Assembly: GCA_016191985.1 (NCBI GenBank)
Contig: JACPVB010000148.1
Coordinates: 1 to 10,672, forward strand
Source: Chloroflexota bacterium
GTDB taxonomy: Bacteria > Chloroflexota > Anaerolineae > Anaerolineales > Villigracilaceae
Reading direction: 5' to 3'
DNA: 10,672 nt
In this document: positions 1 to 5,464 of the stretch, piece by piece
Numbering within the stretch: the first letter of the stretch is position 1
How the letters are laid out: each line of letters begins with the position of its first letter
Notes under the pieces: generated by a model
Told to the model about the DNA's origin: nothing
What the model saw: only the letters and a program-made list of their open reading frames with translations
Databases searched by the model: none
Position numbers and translations under genes: made by a program

Positions 1-92
1 ATCGCAACCGCGTTCCTGCGCACCAGCACGCCGAACAAGCCAATGCCAAACAACGCCGCCGCAAGAATGAGATACCAGGAAAGAGGGATCAT
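1..92 (-). CDS. nuoK: NADH-quinone oxidoreductase subunit K, N-terminal part (cut by window)
   Basis: Thirty codons are visible before the window ends. They read MIPLSWYLIL, an Ala-rich hydrophobic stretch, then LVRRNAVA. This matches the first transmembrane helix and the following basic 'RRN' turn of NuoK, the small antiporter-like membrane subunit of complex I, which is usually about 100 residues. The start at 92 has a perfect AGGAGG ribosome binding site at 100-105, 7 nt upstream. That site lies immediately beside the nuoJ stop codon (104-106), so the two genes are tightly spaced and probably translationally coupled. The catalytic glutamates in the later helices lie outside the window. The identification rests on the N-terminal pattern plus the nuoH-nuoJ-nuoK order, and is secure for so short a piece. 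Confidence 0.88.
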   Translation of the reverse strand, partial: MIPLSWYLILAAALFGIGLFGVLVRRNAVA

Positions 93-103
93 CTGCGCGC
101 CTC

Positions 104-631
104 CTATTTTTTAGAGTCCCCGGAACGGGGATTGAACGCGATATAGACCGCGCCCACCAACGCCGCCAGAAGAAGGACGGACGCAACTTCAAACGGCAGG
201 ACATAGGCATTGGGCGAAGTGAGTTGATCGCCAAGCAAGCCAATCGCATCAAAGCCAGACGGGATGGCTGCCGCGGTTTTCGAAAGGCCGCTCCAACCCT
301 GAAGCATAAAAGCGAGTCCCGCAAAGGTCATCACAGCCACAAGCGCGCCGGCCCACCAATTCTTATTCGTCTGTGGGGTGTTATCGCGCAAATCCTTGCG
401 GGTGAGCATCACCGCAAAGATGAAGAGAATGGCAATCGCGCCGATGTACACTACCACCTGCACAACCGCCAAAAAACCCGCGTTCAACAGCGTGTAAATG
501 ACCGCCACACCAAACAGTGTGGATACCAGCCAAAGCGCCGCATGGACCAGGTTACGTGTCGTCACCACCATCAGCGCGGAGCCAAGGGTGAAGAGGGCAA
601 CAATAAGGAAAATAATTTGTTCTGCTGTCAT
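104..631 (-). CDS. nuoJ: NADH-quinone oxidoreductase subunit J
   Basis: Membrane subunit of proton-pumping complex I, 175 residues. It has about five hydrophobic segments. The family hallmark is the third helix, VQVVVYIGAIAILFIF (residues 57-72), whose conserved Tyr and Gly form the pi-bulge helix involved in coupling; it is followed by the basic turn LTRKD. I chose the start MTAEQII at 631 because AAGAGG (638-643) lies 6 nt upstream and the family begins there. A further 15 in-frame codons upstream would run into an inverted repeat and read as low-complexity residues, so they are not coding. The gene follows nuoH by 45 nt and precedes nuoK, the usual H-J-K order, except that nuoI is missing between H and J. 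Length is normal for the family. Confidence 0.95.
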   Translation of the reverse strand: MTAEQIIFLIVALFTLGSALMVVTTRNLVHAALWLVSTLFGVAVIYTLLNAGFLAVVQVVVYIGAIAILFIFAVMLTRKDLRDNTPQTNKNWWAGALVAVMTFAGLAFMLQGWSGLSKTAAAIPSGFDAIGLLGDQLTSPNAYVLPFEVASVLLLAALVGAVYIAFNPRSGDSKK

Positions 632-644
632 AGAAAACCTCTTG

Positions 645-680
645 GTAATTGGTAAATGGCAATTACAATTTACCAATTAC
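645..680. repeat. 13-bp inverted repeat made of GTAATTG-like heptamers between nuoH and nuoJ
   Basis: The arms at 645-657 (GTAATTGGTAAAT) and 668-680 are perfect reverse complements, with a 10-nt loop. On the minus (mRNA) strand the right arm and loop read as three consecutive GTAATTG / GTAAATT / GTAATTG units, so the hairpin is built from a short tandem heptamer. The nuoH TAA stop (677-679) lies inside one arm, and the nuoJ ribosome binding site starts one base beyond the other. No U-tract follows, so it is not a terminator. It may act as an mRNA processing or stability hairpin, or be a copy of a dispersed small repeat; the function is inferred. Confidence 0.8.
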
Positions 681-1870
681 GAATGTCCAACCTCCACAAC
701 CTTCTTCCCCTCCATGCGTTCGCGTTCCTTGCGCGCCACGGAACGGGCAATCTCCAGCGCGATCCAGGCGGTCACTACGTTAGCGAGGAACATGCCCGTG
801 ATGTAGAGCCAACTGTCCGCGCCGGCAAGAAGCGCATTCATCAACGCGGTCACAAGCAAAAGCGCAAACGAAAGCGGAGTCAGGAATTTCCAATTGAAGC
901 CGAGCATCTGGTCGATGCGGATGCGCATCATGGTGTATTTGACCCACATGATGACCCAGTAACCGACCATGGCCTTGATGATCAAAATCAAAATCGCGAG
1001 GAAGGGACTGACCTGCTCCAGACCGAAGAAACGATAGCCGCCAAAAAACAGGATGGCCCAGAAGCCGCCAAAGGTGAAGGCGTGCAAAAGTTCGCCCGCA
1101 TAGAACATGCCGAACTTCATGCCTGAATATTCGATGTTGAAACCAGCCACCAATTCCGATTCGCCTTCAGCGAGATCGAAAGGAGCGCGCCCCAACTCTG
1201 CAATGGCCGCGATGAGAAAGATCAATGCGCCGAGCGGAGAAATGATGAAATACCAGATGTTTTGCGATTGGATGATGGCATTCATATTCATCGAACCTGC
1301 AAAAATGGTTGGGATCATCAACATGGTGAGCATGGGAATTTCAAAGGCCACCATCACCGCCACCTGACGGAAGCCGCCGATCAACGCAAACTTATTGTTC
1401 GACGACCAACCCGCCATAATGATGGAAAGCGTGCCAATCGCGCCTGCGGCAATCAGGAACAATACGCCGACGTTCAAATCCACGCCCAGCATGACGGGAG
1501 CCAGCGGCACCACCGCCCACAGGATCAACACAGACATCATCGAAAGGACGGGCGCGAGGTTATACACCACCTTGTCCGCGCCATCGGGGGTTGTGTCTTC
1601 CTTAATAATAAGTTTGATGATGTCGGCAAACGGCTGGATCAGGCCAAACGGGCCGACACGGTTGGGGCCAATACGGTCTTGAAAACGAGATACAACCTTG
1701 CGTTCGATCCACACCAGGAAGATATCCAGCACCATCAAAATTGTGATGAGCAGGAGTACACCGAGGAAGACAACCAGCACATGGGCAAGGACAGCGTCCA
1801 TGCCCCAGCCTGTGAAGATACCTTCCAGCCATGCCGCGGCGACTTTAAGAGGGTCATTCCAAAAATTCAT
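677..1870 (-). CDS. nuoH: NADH-quinone oxidoreductase subunit H
   Basis: Quinone-site membrane subunit of complex I, 397 residues. Family motifs are clear: RIGPNRVGPFGLIQPFADIIKL at about residues 66-87, and the ELGRAPFDLAEGESELVAGF block at 225-244 with its conserved acidic residues that line the quinone tunnel. The RIRIDQM and NWKFLTPLSFALL segments (317-338) mark the end of the standard domain. After this the protein carries what looks like an additional hydrophobic segment (355-378) and a charged tail (KERERMEGKK), so it is longer than the roughly 325-residue E. coli protein. The start at 1870 was chosen because AGGAG (1877-1881) lies 6 nt upstream; the longer reading frame runs back into a C-rich/G-rich palindrome and is not protein-like. 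It follows nuoA with a 141-nt gap instead of the usual B, C and D genes. Confidence 0.96.
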   Translation of the reverse strand: MNFWNDPLKVAAAWLEGIFTGWGMDAVLAHVLVVFLGVLLLITILMVLDIFLVWIERKVVSRFQDRIGPNRVGPFGLIQPFADIIKLIIKEDTTPDGADKVVYNLAPVLSMMSVLILWAVVPLAPVMLGVDLNVGVLFLIAAGAIGTLSIIMAGWSSNNKFALIGGFRQVAVMVAFEIPMLTMLMIPTIFAGSMNMNAIIQSQNIWYFIISPLGALIFLIAAIAELGRAPFDLAEGESELVAGFNIEYSGMKFGMFYAGELLHAFTFGGFWAILFFGGYRFFGLEQVSPFLAILILIIKAMVGYWVIMWVKYTMMRIRIDQMLGFNWKFLTPLSFALLLVTALMNALLAGADSWLYITGMFLANVVTAWIALEIARSVARKERERMEGKKVVEVGHS

Positions 1871-1887
1871 AAATCGCTCCTGTTTCG

Positions 1888-1938
1888 CCCTCTCCCCATC
1901 CCCTCCCCCAAAATGGGAAAGGGACGCAGGGACGAGGG
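1888..1938. repeat. Imperfect C-run/G-run palindrome with G-quadruplex potential upstream of nuoH
   Basis: The left half (1888-1909, plus strand) is four C-runs of 3, 4, 4 and 5 bases. The right half (1915-1938) is four G-runs of three. The halves are approximately reverse complementary, sharing CCCTC/GAGGG ends and a CCCA/TGGG centre. In the nuoH transcript this gives a C-rich half followed by four G-runs separated by 1-3 nt, ending 6 nt before the nuoH ribosome binding site. Either a long imperfect hairpin or a G-quadruplex could form. A dispersed repeat family is another possible explanation. Confidence 0.6.
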
Positions 1939-1953
1939 ATTTTTCCTTATTAC

Positions 1954-1991
1954 ACAAAGAAAAGGCTGAAAGGATAAATCCTATCAGCCTT
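1954..1991 (-). terminator. Terminator-like hairpin between nuoA and nuoH
   Basis: On the minus strand AAGGCTGA (1991-1984) pairs with TCAGCCTT (1969-1962), continuing after one T/T mismatch into an AGGA/TCCT inner stem with a TTTA loop. The right arm runs straight into TTTTCTTTG (1963-1955). This is the shape of an intrinsic terminator 20 nt after the nuoA stop. Because nuoH, J and K have no obvious promoter of their own, partial termination (attenuation) seems more likely than a complete stop. Confidence 0.5.
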
Positions 1992-2011
1992 ATCTTATAT
2001 TTACTTGAAGA

Positions 2012-2365
2012 TTACACCCATTCCAACATTCCCTTGCGCCAGGTGTAAACCAGACCTACAACGAGGATTGCCACAAATACAATCCCTTCAACCACCGCGT
2101 ACAAGCCCAATTGCCCGATTTTTACAGCCCACGGAAAAAGGAACACTGCCTCTACATCGAAGACAAGAAAAACAAGGGCAAAGATGTAATACTGCGCCTT
2201 GAACTGTATCCAGGCTTCACCCACAGGCTCGATACCGCATTCATAAGTTGATTGTTTAATGGGGTTTGGTTTTTTAGGCCCAAAAATGAAACCTGCCGCA
2301 ATCGCTCCAATGGGGATGATCAAACCGACAACAATAAATAACGCTACATATAACCACTCGTTCAT
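2012..2365 (-). CDS. nuoA: NADH-quinone oxidoreductase subunit A
   Basis: Small membrane subunit of complex I, 117 residues, full length. Three hydrophobic helices are evident (about 5-28, 60-82 and 88-110). The diagnostic loop motif is KQSTYECGIEPVGEAW (residues 38-53), containing the conserved Cys that sits near the quinone cavity, and the second helix carries FDVEAVFLFPWA with the conserved Asp and Glu. The start at 2365 is preceded by CGGAG with 7 nt spacing. It is the promoter-proximal gene of this minus-strand block, divergent from the aldo/keto reductase gene. The next gene is nuoH rather than nuoB, so the hydrophilic connecting subunits must be encoded elsewhere if the complex is complete. 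Confidence 0.96.
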   Translation of the reverse strand: MNEWLYVALFIVVGLIIPIGAIAAGFIFGPKKPNPIKQSTYECGIEPVGEAWIQFKAQYYIFALVFLVFDVEAVFLFPWAVKIGQLGLYAVVEGIVFVAILVVGLVYTWRKGMLEWV

Positions 2366-2406
2366 TTAATCACTCCGTCGTGAAATTTATTACAACAAGT
2401 GAGCAA

Positions 2407-2415
2407 ATTGTACCA
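2407..2415 (-). promoter_or_regulatory. Candidate extended -10 promoter for nuoA
   Basis: On the minus strand TGG-TACAAT forms an extended -10 element (five of six matches to TATAAT plus TG one base upstream). It would start transcription near 2400, about 35 nt before the nuoA start codon. No good -35 lies 17 nt upstream; a TTGACA at 2444-2449 is too far (31 nt spacer). Weak to moderate support. Confidence 0.35.
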
Positions 2416-2494
2416 TAGAGAACAAACGCGCCCCCGTAAAGCATGTCAATTTTTTAGGTGATATTCGTCATATTTTCCCCCGTTTTTAGAAGCC

Positions 2495-2523
2495 TTGTCC
2501 CATCCCACTTTTGGCGGTATGCT
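2495..2523 (+). promoter_or_regulatory. Candidate sigma-70-type promoter for the aldo/keto reductase gene
   Basis: TTGTCC (2495-2500) and TATGCT (2518-2523) are separated by 17 nt, each four of six matches to consensus. The predicted start near 2530 would give a short leader just covering the AAAGGA ribosome binding site at 2532-2537. Plausible but not strong. Confidence 0.35.
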
Positions 2524-2545
2524 TTCAAAAGAAAGGAACCAAACC

Positions 2546-3403
2546 ATGATCCCCACTCTTCCCTTTGGACGCACCGATCACAATAGTACGCGCACTCTCT
2601 TTGGCGCCGCCGCATTTTGGGAAACCCCGCAAAAAGACGTGGACGCTACCATGGATTTGATCCTTCAGAATGGGATCAACCACGTAGACACCGCGGCAAG
2701 TTACGGCGAGTCTGAGCGCCTGCTTGGTGATTGGATTCAACGGCATGGCAAGCCATTCTTCCTGGCGACCAAAACAGACCAACGCACGAAGCAGGCCGCC
2801 TACGATCAAATCCGCCGCTCGCTGGACCTGTTGCATGTCCCCCAGGTCGACATGATCCAAATCCACGCCCTGCACGAAGAACCCGATTGGACAACTGCCT
2901 TTGCATCGGGCGGTGTCATTGAGGCTGTGATACAAGCTCGCGACGAAGGGCTGGCGCGTTTTATTGGGGTAACGGGCCACGGTGTGCCTGTGCCTGAGTT
3001 TCATCTGCGTTCACTCGCTCAATTTGATTTTGACGCCGTGCTTCTACCCTACAACTACGTAATGATGCAAAACCCTCGTTACGCTGAAAATTTCAACAAG
3101 CTATTGGCCGTTTGCAAGGAAAAAAATATTGCTGTGCAAACCATTAAAGGCATCACGCGCTCCCCGTGGAATGATGTGCGGCAAGACCGAACTACATGGT
3201 ATCGTCCGCTCGAAGAACAAGCCGATATTGATCTCGCAACACATTGGATTTTTGGAAATCCGCAAGTTTTCCTCAACACCGCGGGCGACATCAACATCCT
3301 TCCGCGCATTCTGGAGGCCGCCCATCGCTTTAAAGCCCAGCCCACAGATGAGCAAATGAAAGAGTTGACCGAGCGCCTTAAAATGGAGCCGCTCTTCATA
3401 TAA
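2546..3403 (+). CDS. Aldo/keto reductase family oxidoreductase
   Basis: Cytoplasmic NAD(P)H-dependent (beta/alpha)8-barrel reductase, 285 residues. The aldo/keto reductase tetrad can be placed in order: Asp48 in HVDTAASYG, Tyr53 in the same motif, Lys76 in FLATKTD and His107 in DMIQIHALH. The later barrel strands IGVTGHG and VLLPYNYVM also fit. The start at 2546 was chosen because an AAAGGA site (2532-2537) sits 8 nt before the ATG; upstream in-frame codons overlap the candidate promoter. The substrate cannot be inferred. The truncated barrel end, without the long C-terminal loop of aldose reductases, resembles the 'predicted oxidoreductase' subgroup, some of which act on small aldehydes or sugars. 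It is the only plus-strand gene here, divergent from nuoA and convergent with the saccharopine dehydrogenase-family gene. Confidence 0.9.
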   Translation: MIPTLPFGRTDHNSTRTLFGAAAFWETPQKDVDATMDLILQNGINHVDTAASYGESERLLGDWIQRHGKPFFLATKTDQRTKQAAYDQIRRSLDLLHVPQVDMIQIHALHEEPDWTTAFASGGVIEAVIQARDEGLARFIGVTGHGVPVPEFHLRSLAQFDFDAVLLPYNYVMMQNPRYAENFNKLLAVCKEKNIAVQTIKGITRSPWNDVRQDRTTWYRPLEEQADIDLATHWIFGNPQVFLNTAGDINILPRILEAAHRFKAQPTDEQMKELTERLKMEPLFI

Positions 3404-3455
3404 AAAACTAAAAGCCCCAACCGGACGGCATCGCCAGATTGGGGCTTTTAGTTTT
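3404..3455. terminator. Bidirectional intrinsic terminator, perfect 17-bp stem
   Basis: Arms 3404-3420 and 3439-3455 are perfect reverse complements with an 18-nt loop. Each arm begins with AAAACTAAAAG and contains GCCCC, so on both strands the GC core is followed by a T-rich tail (CTTTTAGTTTT). It begins the base after the aldo/keto reductase stop codon and ends 4 nt short of the stop codon of the convergent gene, so it should end both transcripts. Confidence 0.92.
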
Positions 3456-3459
3456 CCAA

Positions 3460-4677
3460 TTACACGGTCTGTTTTGTCATTTCTTTGACCCCATACGGAA
3501 AGCCGTAATCTGCCATCTTTTCCATAAACACAGTTGGCTCGAAAGCCTCAGGCCCCAACACGCCCGCACCCGTCCACCGACCGTGTTCGATCAAGTCCAT
3601 GGCAATGACTGCGCTGAAAGCCGTCTGCGCGACGACTGCCTGGCAGCCCCAGGTCTTCATACACTCTTCGTTATCCGCCACCTGGTACAAATAAACTTCT
3701 TTGTTCTTTCCGTCTTTCGTCCCTTTCACCCACGTCCCCGCACAAGTCTTGCCTTTCATTTTTTCGCCCAAATGAGCGGGGTCGGGCAAACAAGCAGCGA
3801 CGACATCGCGCGGCGCAATCTGCACGCCTTTTACATTGATCTTCTCTTTATTGTCCAGGCCAAGCATGTGCAGGGTTTTTAACACAGAAATAAATTGATC
3901 GCCCAGCCCATACTTGAAGGTGGCGCGCTTCGTTTTGACCCAGCGCGGAACGAGCAAAACTTCCTCGTGCTCCACGTTGACCACTTCCACGGGGCCAATT
4001 TCGGGAAAGTCAAATACTTCAGGCTCGGAGAATGGCGCAGTGGTGAACCAACCTTTGCCTTCTTCATAGATTACAGGCGGATTCAGACATTCTTCAATCG
4101 TCGTCCAAATGGAGAAGTTGGGCGCAAACTCATAACCGTCAATGGTAATGTTCGCCCCATCGCGGATGCCTACCTCATCAATTTCATCGAAGAGATGATC
4201 CTGGGCGTAACGGGCGAACACATCTGCCATGCCCGGTTCCACGCCGATGCCAACGAGGGCGAGCAGACCTTTTTTCTCCCATTCTTTGGCCTTGTCAAAT
4301 TGGTAATCGCCAAGTTTGACACCGGTCTTGTTGAAAGGGTCGGTTGGATGGGGCGCTGAGAGGGTCATGGCCATATCCATATATTTTGCGCCAACGTTGT
4401 AGGCGGCATCGAATATCTGCTTGTTGAAGACGGGGTCAACCGAGTTCATGATAAGGTCAACCCGGTATTTTTTTGCCAGCGCCTCGATATTCTCCTGGTT
4501 GCCTGCATCAACGAACTCAACGGGAAAACGTTGTTTATCCCCAAATTTTTTTTGCACTTCCTCGGCGCGCCCAACGTTGTAATCCGCCAAAACCATGAGT
4601 TCCATCCACTTGCGAGGTTTGGCGATGGCGGCAATGGCTTCACCCACCCCACCCACCCCAACGAGTAATACCTTCAT
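3460..4677 (-). CDS. Saccharopine dehydrogenase-family oxidoreductase
   Basis: NAD(P)-dependent enzyme of 405 residues. The N-terminal Rossmann fold begins MKVLLVG, with the dinucleotide loop GVGGVG at residues 7-12 and an acidic LAD at the end of strand two (30-32). GIGVEPGMADV (143-153) and the C-terminal GVLGPEAFEPTVF (372-384) are typical of the LYS9/carboxynorspermidine dehydrogenase/lysine dehydrogenase superfamily. Members act on C-N bonds of amino-acid adducts: saccharopine, lysine, or carboxy(nor)spermidine made from putrescine or diaminopropane. The polyamine neighbourhood makes the last possible, but no decarboxylase partner is visible, so I leave the substrate open. The start at 4677 has GGAGA about 10 nt upstream; the longer frame runs back into a terminator and is not coding. 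The mRNA has a G-quadruplex motif over codons 7-12 and a candidate attenuator upstream. Confidence 0.85.
   Translation of the reverse strand: MKVLLVGVGGVGEAIAAIAKPRKWMELMVLADYNVGRAEEVQKKFGDKQRFPVEFVDAGNQENIEALAKKYRVDLIMNSVDPVFNKQIFDAAYNVGAKYMDMAMTLSAPHPTDPFNKTGVKLGDYQFDKAKEWEKKGLLALVGIGVEPGMADVFARYAQDHLFDEIDEVGIRDGANITIDGYEFAPNFSIWTTIEECLNPPVIYEEGKGWFTTAPFSEPEVFDFPEIGPVEVVNVEHEEVLLVPRWVKTKRATFKYGLGDQFISVLKTLHMLGLDNKEKINVKGVQIAPRDVVAACLPDPAHLGEKMKGKTCAGTWVKGTKDGKNKEVYLYQVADNEECMKTWGCQAVVAQTAFSAVIAMDLIEHGRWTGAGVLGPEAFEPTVFMEKMADYGFPYGVKEMTKQTV
4643..4659 (-). promoter_or_regulatory. G-quadruplex motif in the first codons of the saccharopine dehydrogenase-family mRNA
   Basis: The coding strand reads GGGG-T-GGG-T-GGGG-T-GGG, four G-runs with single-base loops, the most stable class of quadruplex motif. 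It covers codons 7-12, which encode the GVGGVG dinucleotide loop, and starts 15 nt after the initiation codon, inside the ribosome footprint. Whether it folds or regulates translation is inference; the protein motif alone could account for much of the G-richness. Confidence 0.5.
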
Positions 4678-4733
4678 GAGATTTGATTCTCCATTAGTTT
4701 TATAACCCGCATCCACGCGAGTTAGATTTACAG

Positions 4734-4767
4734 AAAAAAGAATCCCGCCGCACAACAGCAACGGGAT
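4734..4767 (-). terminator. Intrinsic terminator upstream of the saccharopine dehydrogenase-family gene
   Basis: On the minus strand ATCCCGTTGC (4767-4758) pairs with GCGGCGGGAT (4751-4742) through ten pairs, including two G-U wobbles, around a TGTTGT loop. It is followed by TCTTTTTTC. The wobbles work only on the minus strand, which fixes the orientation. It lies about 57 nt before the downstream start codon, the usual place for a leader attenuator. It could instead be the ordinary end of an lrp transcript or of a free-standing small RNA. Confidence 0.85.
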
Positions 4768-4993
4768 GGACTGTGACTACCGATAACGGTTATTCGCCTG
4801 ATTTCCAGGAAAAATGGAAATCATCAGGGAGGTCAAATACACTTTCACAAATGTATCCCCCACAGTCTTTAGTACATGAAACAGGGCTTTCATAGAACCT
4901 TTCAGGTTGGCTCTGCCATCCTCATGCTTGGGAGGCAGACAAAGATTTTGGAAGCCGCAGCAGGCCCGTGGTCCGTACTGAGGCGTATTCCCG
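4768..4993 (-). ncRNA. Candidate structured leader RNA (attenuator or riboswitch), class not recognised
   Basis: This 226-nt stretch starts directly after the lrp stop codon and ends at an intrinsic terminator. On the minus strand I see these helices: AGTAC/GTACT (4979-4975 with 4875-4871) enclosing TCTGCC/GGCAGA (4939-4934 with 4917-4912), AACCT/AGGTT (4908-4904 with 4900-4896) and ATGAAA/TTTCAT (4893-4888 with 4881-4876). A second domain is closed by GACTGTG/CACAGTC (4867-4861 with 4775-4769). It encloses an 8-bp stem with a GTGA tetraloop (4856-4837), a CCTGA-TTTCCA stem with a 3-nt bulge (4828-4797) and ACCG-TTAT-CGGT (4790-4779). The tetraloop stem uses a G-U wobble only on the minus strand. 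CGGGA at 4993-4989 can pair with TCCCG at 4766-4762, competing with the terminator. It does not show the conserved cores I know for lysine, T-box, glycine, SAM, cobalamin, RNase P, tmRNA or SRP RNAs. 6S RNA cannot be excluded. Confidence 0.6.
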
Positions 4994-5458
4994 TTAGAAG
5001 TAGATTTCCTTGGTAATTTTCAGGTAGATGAAGGATTCCGTCTCGCGCACTCCATCCACTTTGGCAAGTTTTTCGGTCATGAATTGAAGCAGGTCTTCAT
5101 GGTCGCTGCAAAAAACTTCAACCATGATGTCATATCTGCCGCTGACGACCACAATGTAAACGACTTCATCGAACTTGATGAGTTTGTTCGCCACTTCGAG
5201 CATTTTGCGGCCATCGGTGCGGATGCCGATCATTGCCATGGTGCGCTTGCCCATCATAAGCGGATTGGTGACGGCAACCACCTTGAGATAACCAAGTTTG
5301 ACAAGGCGGTTATATCGCTGGCGGATCATGCCTGGCGACACATTGAGTTTTTCAGCGATCTGGGCAAAGGCTTCCCTGCCATCCTCACGCATGGCATCGA
5401 TAATATACAGGTCAATTTTATCCAGGCGCTCAGCGCCTGTACCGATTACGCTTTCCAT
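4994..5458 (-). CDS. Lrp/AsnC family transcriptional regulator
   Basis: DNA-binding regulator of 154 residues, the family's normal length. The N-terminal helix-turn-helix starts at LDKIDLYIIDAMREDGR (12-28), with the HTH core FAQIAEKLNVSPGMIRQRYN (31-50). The C-terminal ligand-binding and oligomerisation (RAM) domain spans about 74-150, with the typical VSGRYDIMVEV (105-115) strand-turn. Such proteins form octamers and respond to amino acids or related effectors. The start at 5458 is firm from the protein pattern but lacks a ribosome binding site; a near-consensus promoter predicts transcription starting exactly at the ATG. The position between a polyamine transport operon and a saccharopine dehydrogenase-family gene suggests it senses an amine or amino acid and controls one or both, which is inference. 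Confidence 0.93.
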   Translation of the reverse strand: MESVIGTGAERLDKIDLYIIDAMREDGREAFAQIAEKLNVSPGMIRQRYNRLVKLGYLKVVAVTNPLMMGKRTMAMIGIRTDGRKMLEVANKLIKFDEVVYIVVVSGRYDIMVEVFCSDHEDLLQFMTEKLAKVDGVRETESFIYLKITKEIYF

Positions 5459-5464
5459 TTCGAT

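Noticed and set aside
224..655. Open plus-strand frame opposite nuoJ
   Set aside because: Lies antisense to a clearly recognised NuoJ; its translation is rich in Lys, Arg and His with no domain pattern, typical of a shadow frame.
1262..1969. Long (235-codon) open plus-strand frame opposite nuoH
   Set aside because: Composition dominated by His, Gln, Arg and Asp, the reverse image of hydrophobic membrane codons; no ribosome binding site and no family likeness.
2444..2449. Perfect TTGACA on the minus strand upstream of nuoA
   Set aside because: No -10-like hexamer lies 16-18 nt downstream; the only good -10 is 31 nt away.
2495..2545. Upstream extension of the aldo/keto reductase frame
   Set aside because: It overlaps the candidate promoter and the AAAGGA ribosome binding site for the ATG at 2546, where the family's N-terminus starts.
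4641..4658. 9-bp tandem repeat CACCCACCC x2 as a microsatellite
   Set aside because: In frame it encodes the conserved GVGGVG dinucleotide-binding loop, so it is explained by protein function; kept only as a possible G-quadruplex.
4699..4727. Possible promoter (TATAAA on the minus strand) between the terminator and the saccharopine dehydrogenase-family gene
   Set aside because: The hexamer 17 nt upstream is ATCTAA, far from TTGACA; too weak to claim, though a separate promoter would weaken the attenuator model.
4678..4761. Upstream extension of the saccharopine dehydrogenase-family frame
   Set aside because: The extra 28 codons run through a terminator T-tract and stem; the family begins at MKVLLVG, which has its own ribosome binding site.
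4768..4993. Leader RNA as a lysine riboswitch, T-box, RNase P RNA, tmRNA or SRP RNA
   Set aside because: None of the conserved core motifs I know (for example the T-box AGGGTGGNACCGCG, the RNase P GAGGAAAGTCC, or the lysine AGAGGTGC element) is present on either strand.
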